From NCBI GenBank assembly GCA_026707905.1, contig JAPOVY010000078.1, positions 1-32,902 of the forward strand: a DNA stretch of 32,902 nt, given 5' to 3'. This stretch comes from Gammaproteobacteria bacterium. GTDB lineage: Bacteria > Pseudomonadota > Gammaproteobacteria > Pseudomonadales > Azotimanducaceae. The first letter of the stretch is position 1. Every line of letters begins with the position of its first letter. Both the position numbers and the translations under genes were made by a program. Below, one piece after another: positions 24,757 through 30,832 of this stretch. Below the pieces are notes generated by a model. It was given only the letters and a program-made list of their open reading frames with translations. It ran no database searches and was not told the DNA's origin.

Positions 24757-25869
24757 TCAAGCGTTGAATAACGATGCTGCGTTGTCCCAGAAGATTCGTT
24801 TTATGCTATCGCGCTGGATCGGCTGCTCTTCAAGGTGTTGCATACCTAATGGCCAAGTGCCATCTGGATGTGGATAGTCAGTGTTAAACGCCACGTACTG
24901 ATCACCGACGAGCTCGCAAACTGCCGGTAGTGTCATTTCATCGCCGCGGCACGCGACAAGAAAGTTGGATTTGAAATATTCAGTCGGTCGTTTAAGGAGC
25001 ATCGGATGTTCCGCACGTCCCGAAAAGTCGTAGTGTTGTTCCATGCGTTGAAGCCAGTACGGCAACCAACCTGCATCCGCTTCAACATGGACGACCTTAA
25101 GGCGGGGATGTTTTTCGATCGTCCCGAACCAGATCAAACACATCATGGCAACCATTGCTTCAAATGGGTGAGCTGCGATGTGTCCAGAAGTGTGCGTGGA
25201 CATGCGATCACCATAGGATGGTAGGTAAGGTGAACCGGAGTCATGCAAGCAGATCGGTAAACCTAGGTCCGAAATACACTCCCACAACGGATCATAGTCC
25301 TCGCTACTGAGATTTCGACCGTCGGCGGGATTCGGTCGAATGTAGAAACAGCGAGCACCTTTTGCCGCCATCCGTTTTGCTTCTTCGACCGCGAATTCGG
25401 GAGACTGTACGGGTAGCATCGCTGCCATGAACAATCGCGCAGGATCTTTTGAACAGTACTCGAAGCTCCATTCGTTGTATGCGCGACATACCGCCCATAA
25501 CAGTTCTGGGTCGTGAAAAGGTTTTCCGAGAATTTGACCACCGACCGTGGGATAAATCACTTGAGCGTCAACGCCTTGCTCGTCCATGTCAGTGAGGCGC
25601 GCTGTATTACTAAATCCAGCCTCACGTGTCCGAGCGAATCGTTCCATAGCCTTACGAGTTGCCGCATGAAATTCGGTGGAATTCATTGGGTAGGAACCGT
25701 CTTGTTTAGTAATCGGTTCCCCTTCTACCATCATGCCGCGCTGACCGTTTCCGTAGTCGCCGACTTTTGGCGCTCGATCCGCAAATTCTGGATCGATGTA
25801 ATCCTGCCAGATCGAAACAGGTTCCATCTGATGCGCATCGGTATCTAGGACTCTCAAGCCATCACGCAT
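24757..25869 (-). CDS. Amidohydrolase family protein (second paralogue)
   Basis: A 370-residue TIM-barrel amidohydrolase-2 protein related to the one at 18079-19332. Metal-site elements are LDTDAHQMEPVSIWQDY at the N-terminus, PICLHDSGSPYLPSYG for the central histidine, VVHVEADAGWLPYWLQRMEQ in the next strands, and FNTDYPHPDGTWPLG near the end. The first barrel motif differs from the paralogue (DTDAHQ against SLDGHV), which may mean a different substrate. The ATG has GGAG nine bases upstream. It opens the minus-strand operon continuing into the isomerase, the secreted protein and the lactonase, and is divergent from the hydratase-dehydrogenase pair across a 116-base shared promoter region. 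It may be a decarboxylase or a hydrolase of a dicarboxylic or aromatic acid; the substrate cannot be read. Confidence 0.83.
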   Translation of the reverse strand: MRDGLRVLDTDAHQMEPVSIWQDYIDPEFADRAPKVGDYGNGQRGMMVEGEPITKQDGSYPMNSTEFHAATRKAMERFARTREAGFSNTARLTDMDEQGVDAQVIYPTVGGQILGKPFHDPELLWAVCRAYNEWSFEYCSKDPARLFMAAMLPVQSPEFAVEEAKRMAAKGARCFYIRPNPADGRNLSSEDYDPLWECISDLGLPICLHDSGSPYLPSYGDRMSTHTSGHIAAHPFEAMVAMMCLIWFGTIEKHPRLKVVHVEADAGWLPYWLQRMEQHYDFSGRAEHPMLLKRPTEYFKSNFLVACRGDEMTLPAVCELVGDQYVAFNTDYPHPDGTWPLGMQHLEEQPIQRDSIKRIFWDNAASLFNA

Positions 25870-25985
25870 ATCCAGTCTCCAAGTAACTCGTTTCTAGGTG
25901 CAAACTTTAAGGTTCAGGTGAGTATTAGAAAGCTGCAACGACAAGTCGCATTAAATTGCCGCTCGAAAAAGTCAATCTGTCAGGT

Positions 25986-26657
25986 ATGAAGCAAGAGCAC
26001 GAAGAAGGGTTGCGTCAACAAATCGATCGTTTTACCAAGGTTGACAGAGGCGGTTGGAAGGTTGGTCTTACATCGGGCGGTAGCCGCGACGGCATGGGTA
26101 TCGGATTTCGACCGTTTGGGCACATTGCCAAGGATCGAATCTATGAGTCCGGGATCTCGATTAAATTGAGTCAAGTTGGGGATATTGGCGTCGAAAACGA
26201 GCTTTGCTTTTTATTTGGTGAGACCGTGCCGATGGACGCGGACCTAGGTCGAATCCAGCATTGTGTAGAAGCACTTCGACCTGGATTCGAACTGAATGAG
26301 CGACGGTTAGATGGCACAGCGACCGTGTGTGATCGGCTTGCTGACAATCTATCGCAATACGGTATCGTCGTGGGAACGCCATTTTCTGGTTTTCGCGACC
26401 TTGAGCTCAAGGACCTTGTTGTCACGTTACTACGCGACGATTCAGAAATAGCCACCGTATACGCTGAAGGTCACATCGACGACCACTACGATTCGTTACT
26501 TGCACTGGTTCGCGTATTGGCGAAGTTTGATCGTCGAATTGAGGCCGGTGACCATGTGATTACCGGCGCATTCGCACGTGAACGCGTAGAGCAAGCGTCC
26601 GCGTGGCGCGGCGATTTTGGTTTAGGAATAGGCTCCGTTGAGGTGAACTTCGAATGA
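25986..26657 (+). CDS. 2-keto-4-pentenoate hydratase-like protein (MhpD/FAH family)
   Basis: A 223-residue member of the 2-oxopent-4-enoate hydratase branch of the fumarylacetoacetase superfamily. Such enzymes add water to 2-hydroxypenta-2,4-dienoate in meta-cleavage pathways or decarboxylate oxalocrotonate. Motifs are GGWKVGLTSGG, the acidic metal site in GVENELCFLFG, HCVEALRPGFELNERR and the C-terminal LVRVLAKFDRRIEAGDHVITG with a closing GSVEVNF. It is somewhat shorter than the usual 260 residues, missing part of the N-terminal cap. The ATG at 25986 fits the start of homology; a TTG at 25956 would add ten unremarkable residues, and neither has a good Shine-Dalgarno site. Its stop overlaps the start of the dehydrogenase gene (ATGA), so the two are coupled. 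Confidence 0.84.
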   Translation: MKQEHEEGLRQQIDRFTKVDRGGWKVGLTSGGSRDGMGIGFRPFGHIAKDRIYESGISIKLSQVGDIGVENELCFLFGETVPMDADLGRIQHCVEALRPGFELNERRLDGTATVCDRLADNLSQYGIVVGTPFSGFRDLELKDLVVTLLRDDSEIATVYAEGHIDDHYDSLLALVRVLAKFDRRIEAGDHVITGAFARERVEQASAWRGDFGLGIGSVEVNFE

Positions 26658-27616
26658 AGATTCTCGTAATCCCAGGATTGACGTTACCTAAGGTAGATGA
26701 GTCAATCGTCGCACAAATCCGTGCAGCGAGTCAAGGGGCGGATGTAGTCGTCGCGGATCCTCAAAGCGCGATTGCTGAGGTCCACGATGCTGAGATCGTT
26801 TTGGGTTTTGTAAACCGCGCTATGTTCGAAAAAGCGAAAGCGCTCAGATGGGTACAGTCCATCTCTTCAGGTGTTGACATGTTCCTTTACGACGAGTTCG
26901 TTGAGAGCGATGTCGTACTGACAAGTGAAAAGGGGCTCGTTGGCGAACACCTTGCTGACCATGGTTTCGGACTCTTGTTAATGCTTACACGCCAACTCCG
27001 GACAGCGTTACTCTTAGGTCCGGATTCGTGGAATAAACGTCCTGAAATGCGTCGACAGGAAATCGAGTTGACAGGAAGCACGATGGGCGTGTTCGGTTTC
27101 GGTAGCACAGGAAGGGCTATGGCTCGAAGAGCCGTAGGCTTCGGCATGGATGTGCTCGCGTTAGATCGCGATCCGGTACCTACGACAGCCGAGGTTGATG
27201 AAGTTTGGGAACCCGTTCGATTCGAGGAGCTGTTACGTGCATCCGACGTAGTCGCGATCTGTTGTCCTTTGACCAATGAAACACGAGGGAAATGGAACCG
27301 CGAAGCATTCAAGTCGATGAAGCCCTCTTCGTTTCTTGTCAACGTCACTCGCGGCGAAGTTATGGTAGAAGTCGACTTAGTTGAAGCGCTCAAAACTGGC
27401 GAAATCCGCGGCGCCGCGTTGGATGTCACGCCGCGAGAGCCGCTCCCAGCCGATAGCCCTTTATGGGAACTCGAGAACGTGGTGATGACTCCTCACACCG
27501 CAGGCGCAAGTCAGTTTCGTGCGCAACGCAATTTGGATCGTTTTCTAACGAATCTACAGCGTTATCTAGCGAATGAATCGCTCGAAGGTCTCATCGACAA
27601 GCAATTAGGTTACTAA
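26654..27616 (+). CDS. D-2-hydroxyacid dehydrogenase (NAD-dependent)
   Basis: A 320-residue enzyme of the D-isomer-specific 2-hydroxyacid dehydrogenase family, which interconverts 2-oxo and 2-hydroxy acids. The nucleotide fold GVFGFGSTGRAMARRAVGFG carries GxGxxG at 148-153, and the aspartate ending the second strand (LALDRDP, D171) favours NAD over NADP. Catalytic residues are R233 (NVTRGE), E262 (TPREPLP) and H281 (MTPHTAG). The substrate-side segment WVQSISSGVDMFLYDEF resembles the hydroxypyruvate/glyoxylate-reductase branch. It is translationally coupled to the hydratase, so it probably acts on the 2-oxo acid produced or used by that enzyme; the exact acid is inferred only. The following ABC gene starts 54 bases later and may share the transcript. 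Confidence 0.9.
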   Translation: MKILVIPGLTLPKVDESIVAQIRAASQGADVVVADPQSAIAEVHDAEIVLGFVNRAMFEKAKALRWVQSISSGVDMFLYDEFVESDVVLTSEKGLVGEHLADHGFGLLLMLTRQLRTALLLGPDSWNKRPEMRRQEIELTGSTMGVFGFGSTGRAMARRAVGFGMDVLALDRDPVPTTAEVDEVWEPVRFEELLRASDVVAICCPLTNETRGKWNREAFKSMKPSSFLVNVTRGEVMVEVDLVEALKTGEIRGAALDVTPREPLPADSPLWELENVVMTPHTAGASQFRAQRNLDRFLTNLQRYLANESLEGLIDKQLGY

Positions 27617-27670
27617 CCGACAAAATCTTGTCTTAGAGAATCCAATTCATCAGAAAATAGATACAACTTA

Positions 27671-28585
27671 ATGGAAACTAGCTACGCGATCGAGGTCAAA
27701 GGTCTGCGGAAGTCATATGGGGACTTTGAAGCCGTAAAAGGCATCGATTTAAGAGTGAAGACCGGTGAGATTTTCGCGCTTCTTGGTCCGAATGGCGCAG
27801 GCAAGACAACCACGATCGAAATACTTGAAGGATTTCTTACACCGAACGCTGGTAGCGTAAAGGTGCTTGGCTACGATCCAGCAAAGCATGAACGCGTCTA
27901 CAAGGAACGAATAGGCATCGTTCTTCAGGAGACAGAAGTCGAAGAATTCCTTTCTGTAGAAGAGTCGATCCGTCTCGTACGCTCCTACTATCAAAATCCG
28001 TTACCTCTTGACGATGTGCTGGCGGTCACCGGACTGACTGATCTTCGTCGCGTTCGTCCGCGCAAGCTTTCTGGCGGTCAGAAGAGACGATTGGATGTTG
28101 CGATGGGTCTTGCAGGCAATCCTGATCTACTTTTTCTTGATGAGCCAACCACTGGTTTTGACCCTCAAGCCCGACGTGATGCTTGGGATATGCTCAGGAA
28201 TCTCCGAGAACTTGGAAAAACGGTACTACTCACCTCACATTACATGGACGAGGTAGAGCACATTGCGTCTCGTGCGGCAGTCATGATCGATGGCAAGATC
28301 GTATTAGAAGGCACACCGCAGGACCTAGCACACGAAGCGGAACCGACTATTTCCTTTCGCGCGACAGCGAACCTTAACTTACCGAACGGACTTGAGGCAG
28401 AATTTCATGAAGGTGACTCGCAGTATCTGATTTCCTCCTCCGATCTAGTCAAAACGCTGTACGTCCTGACCAGTTGGGCGATTGAGAACAACGTAAGCCT
28501 TGAAGACTTGAGCATCACGCGTCGATCATTGGATGATGCATTCGTGGAATTGACGCAACGTGCTGAGAACGGACAAGAACGTTGA
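27671..28585 (+). CDS. ABC-2 type transporter ATP-binding protein
   Basis: A 304-residue cytoplasmic ATPase that powers the ABC-2 permease encoded next. Walker A is GPNGAGKTTT (39-48), the Q-loop lies in VLQETEVEEFLSVEE, the signature is LSGGQKRRLDVAMGL, Walker B is DLLFLDEPTTGFDP, and the switch histidine is in LLTSHYMDEVEH. The C-terminal 80 residues form the accessory domain seen in DrrA/CcmA-type exporter ATPases (drug, lipid or polysaccharide export), ending in an ITRRSLDDAFVELT stretch. No strong Shine-Dalgarno site precedes the ATG. The stop overlaps the permease start (TTGA), indicating coupling. Export of a metabolite or drug is likely; the substrate is unknown. Confidence 0.92.
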   Translation: METSYAIEVKGLRKSYGDFEAVKGIDLRVKTGEIFALLGPNGAGKTTTIEILEGFLTPNAGSVKVLGYDPAKHERVYKERIGIVLQETEVEEFLSVEESIRLVRSYYQNPLPLDDVLAVTGLTDLRRVRPRKLSGGQKRRLDVAMGLAGNPDLLFLDEPTTGFDPQARRDAWDMLRNLRELGKTVLLTSHYMDEVEHIASRAAVMIDGKIVLEGTPQDLAHEAEPTISFRATANLNLPNGLEAEFHEGDSQYLISSSDLVKTLYVLTSWAIENNVSLEDLSITRRSLDDAFVELTQRAENGQER

Positions 28586-29355
28586 GGTCCCTTCAGCTTC
28601 TCGCTATCCAGTACGCATATGAAAACGTAAGGTTCTGGCGGAACTCAATTGCCGCCTTTTTTACGGTCGCTCTTCCGATATTAATGATGATGATCCTGTG
28701 CCTCTTATTCGGATCGCAACAAACCGTCGTAGAGGGTCAGCCAGTCTATTGGTCCACGTTCTACGTGCCGTCGCTCTCGGCTATGGCGGTAATTGGCGCT
28801 TGTTTTACGAATATCGCGATGGAAGTCTCGATTTCTCGGGATCGTGGTCTCTTGAAACGCTATCGCGGAACACCGCTGCCCGTTTCTATTTTGGTTTGTG
28901 CCAAGCTCGTGCATGCGGTCGTGCTTGGGTTCTTGCTCGTGATCTGTCTGATCGGTGTCGGCGTCTGGGTTTTTGATGCTTCGGTGAACGGAATTCAGCT
29001 TAGTCTGTTCGTGGTTGCACTGATCCTTGGTTCGATCACGTTTTGTGCACTTGGTTTGGCCGTCGCGGCCTTGATACCGAACGCAGAAGCTTCCCCTGCG
29101 ATCGTACAGGCTGTGGTACTACCTCTGCTGTTTATCTCTGATGTATTCCTGCCGATGGACAACGCACCGGCATGGCTGCAATGGATCGCGTCAGTATTCC
29201 CAGTACGCCATTTTGCGTTGATTCTGCAATCGACGTTCCACCCGATTCTGGCTAGCGATATTCGAGTGTCGATCCACTTATTTGTGATGGCGGCGTGGTT
29301 TGCAGTTGGTCTCGTTGTCGCGATTCGGTACTTTCGTTGGGAACCGCGCCGTTAG
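28582..29355 (+). CDS. ABC-2 type transporter permease
   Basis: A 257-residue inner-membrane permease with about six hydrophobic helices, partner of the preceding ATPase. The N-terminal amphipathic segment (QYAYENVRFWRNSIAAFFTV) leads into the first helix. An extracytoplasmic loop includes VVEGQPVYWSTFYVPSLSAM. MEVSISRDRGLLKRYRGTPLP is the conserved cytoplasmic coupling motif of DrrB-type permeases, and VVLPLLFISDVFLPMDNAPAW with VFPVRHFALIL is the usual late-helix pattern. The start is TTG, overlapping the ATPase stop by four bases, so its use depends on coupling. A 147-base gap follows before the next gene. Confidence 0.9.
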   Translation: MRSLQLLAIQYAYENVRFWRNSIAAFFTVALPILMMMILCLLFGSQQTVVEGQPVYWSTFYVPSLSAMAVIGACFTNIAMEVSISRDRGLLKRYRGTPLPVSILVCAKLVHAVVLGFLLVICLIGVGVWVFDASVNGIQLSLFVVALILGSITFCALGLAVAALIPNAEASPAIVQAVVLPLLFISDVFLPMDNAPAWLQWIASVFPVRHFALILQSTFHPILASDIRVSIHLFVMAAWFAVGLVVAIRYFRWEPRR

Positions 29356-29363
29356 GGTTACGT

Positions 29364-29469
29364 TTCCGTCTTTTGATTAGCGCAGTGGTCAGCAATCAGC
29401 ATAGAGAGCCTTTCCTAAAATTGTCAGAGCTCTCTGGGTTGCGTCGTAACAGCCGATACAGAGACGGAA
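29364..29469. repeat. Two nested inverted repeats downstream of the ABC-2 pair
   Basis: TTCCGTCT (29364-29371) can pair with AGACGGAA (29462-29469). Inside this, AGAGAGC (29403-29409) can pair with GCTCTCT (29429-29435). The 147-base gap between the permease and the VOC gene is otherwise empty, so the transcript here may fold into a branched structure. No T-run marks a terminator. Confidence 0.3.
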
Positions 29470-29502
29470 CCATCCATATTTGAACTTAAGCCACGGGTCA
29501 AT

Positions 29503-29868
29503 ATGGCTGAAATTCAGCCAATGCTTCACACGAAGGATATCTCGACGCTTCGAGACTTCTACGAATCGCTTGGTTTTACTCAGGAACTACTGTACGCACC
29601 AGAGGAAGAGCCAAACTGGTTGAGACTACAGTTTCAAGGCACTTCGATCATGCTTCAAAGTAATGATCAAGCTCAACCTAATGAAGCTATGCACGATGTC
29701 GAGCTGTATTTTGTGTGCGACGAAATCGACGGTATCTACGCAACGTGGAAACGTCGCGGGATTGATGTGACGCAACCTAAAACCGCTTTCTATGGATACA
29801 AGCAAATGTACGTACGTGATCCGGATGGTCGTCGCGTTTGTTTTGAAAGTGTCGTCCGAAGTTCATAG
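29503..29868 (+). CDS. VOC-family protein (glyoxalase/bleomycin-resistance fold)
   Basis: A 121-residue vicinal-oxygen-chelate fold protein: two beta-alpha-beta-beta-beta units (MLHTKDISTLRDFYESLGFT and DVELYFVCDEIDGIYATWKR). H8 in the first unit, E65 in VELYF and E116 in RVCFESV could be metal ligands as in glyoxalase-type enzymes; MYVRDPDGRRVCFES is a typical C-terminal pattern. Members include dioxygenases, isomerases, glutathione transferases and drug-binding resistance proteins, so the function is open. It lies between an ABC exporter pair and a PHP phosphatase on the same strand. No strong ribosome-binding site is seen before its ATG. Confidence 0.8.
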   Translation: MAEIQPMLHTKDISTLRDFYESLGFTQELLYAPEEEPNWLRLQFQGTSIMLQSNDQAQPNEAMHDVELYFVCDEIDGIYATWKRRGIDVTQPKTAFYGYKQMYVRDPDGRRVCFESVVRSS

Positions 29869-29916
29869 ATTCCCTCATATCTCATTACTCGTAATCGAAC
29901 CAGAATAGAAACACAA

Positions 29917-30741
29917 ATGCAGGACTCCGAGTACAAACACAATTTCCACACCCACACCTTCCGCTGTAAACACGCGAAAGGGGACGCAGTAGACTACTGC
30001 CAGTATGCGCGGGAACACGGTATGGAAACGATTGGTTTCTCCGATCACACGCCGTTACCAGACGATCGATGGATCAGCGCGCGAATGCACGTCGCACAAC
30101 TTGATGACTACGTTGAGGCCGTTAGACGCGCTCAACGTGAGTACCCAGATCTCCGGGTGTTACTTGGCATGGAGTGCGAATACGTGCCGAAATTCCACGC
30201 TTTCTACGAAGATGAGTTATTTGGTGAGCGCGAATTTGATTACTTGGTGGGTGGACCGCATTTTTTCACTGACGACTACGGTAATTGGATCGGTACTTAC
30301 GGTGGAACTGTCGATGGTAAATCATTAGCAGATTACGGACGCTACGTGAGTGAGATGATCGAAAGCGGTCTATTCGCGTTTGTCGCGCATCCCGACTTAT
30401 TCGGAAACTGTTACAAGACGTGGGATGAAAACACGATTGCGGCGAGCCGAGACATTTTTGCAGCCGCCGCTGAGTGTGGCGTAGGACTCGAAATCAATGC
30501 GCTTGGCTTCCGAAAGATTGCCAAGAAGAAGATGTTCAATCCATATCCGCTCTATCCATGGCCTCCATTCTGGGAATTAGCTTCCGAGTACGAGGTGGAG
30601 GTAATTGTTAACGCTGACGCCCATCGACCTACGGATCTGCAGCGAATGACGTCAGACGCGGAGGCACTGAGAATTCGATGTAATCTTCCAGCAATGGATC
30701 CAATGAGCATTGGCTCGCGATTGGAAGAAACCACAGACTGA
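29917..30741 (+). CDS. PHP-domain phosphatase, histidinol-phosphatase-like
   Basis: A 274-residue PHP-domain phosphoesterase like HisJ/YtvP histidinol phosphatases, which use a tri-metal site. Ligands seen are HTHTFRCKHAKGD (H11, H13, H19), FSDHTPLPD (D43, H44), GMECEYVP (E86), FVAHPDLFG and VNADAHRP (the late Asp and His). The YAREHGMETIGFSDH stretch is characteristic. It is not beside other histidine-biosynthesis genes, so the activity may be on another phosphate ester. Spacing to the VOC gene (48 bases) suggests one transcript. The Mo-hydroxylase gene follows after 91 bases. Length is normal for the family. Confidence 0.85.
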   Translation: MQDSEYKHNFHTHTFRCKHAKGDAVDYCQYAREHGMETIGFSDHTPLPDDRWISARMHVAQLDDYVEAVRRAQREYPDLRVLLGMECEYVPKFHAFYEDELFGEREFDYLVGGPHFFTDDYGNWIGTYGGTVDGKSLADYGRYVSEMIESGLFAFVAHPDLFGNCYKTWDENTIAASRDIFAAAAECGVGLEINALGFRKIAKKKMFNPYPLYPWPPFWELASEYEVEVIVNADAHRPTDLQRMTSDAEALRIRCNLPAMDPMSIGSRLEETTD

Positions 30742-30791
30742 CTGAGTTGAGACGTGTCTGTCGAGTCTTCATTCAGTTTAATACATGCATG

Positions 30792-30816
30792 ATCGGTCGT
30801 TCTAACGACTGACGAT
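30792..30816 (+). repeat. Bulged hairpin just before the Mo-hydroxylase ribosome-binding site
   Basis: ATCG and GTCGT pair with ACGAC and CGAT around a TCTA loop, with a three-base bulge (TGA). It ends directly before AAAAGGAG, the Shine-Dalgarno site of the next gene. It could be a translational control element or a weak end to the upstream transcript; there is no T-run. Confidence 0.3.
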
Positions 30817-30832
30817 AAAAGGAGATTGAAGG

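Noticed and set aside
27619-27632. Hairpin GACAA-AATC-TTGTC between the dehydrogenase and ABC genes
   Set aside because: The five-base stem is AT-rich and has no T-run; too weak to call a terminator.
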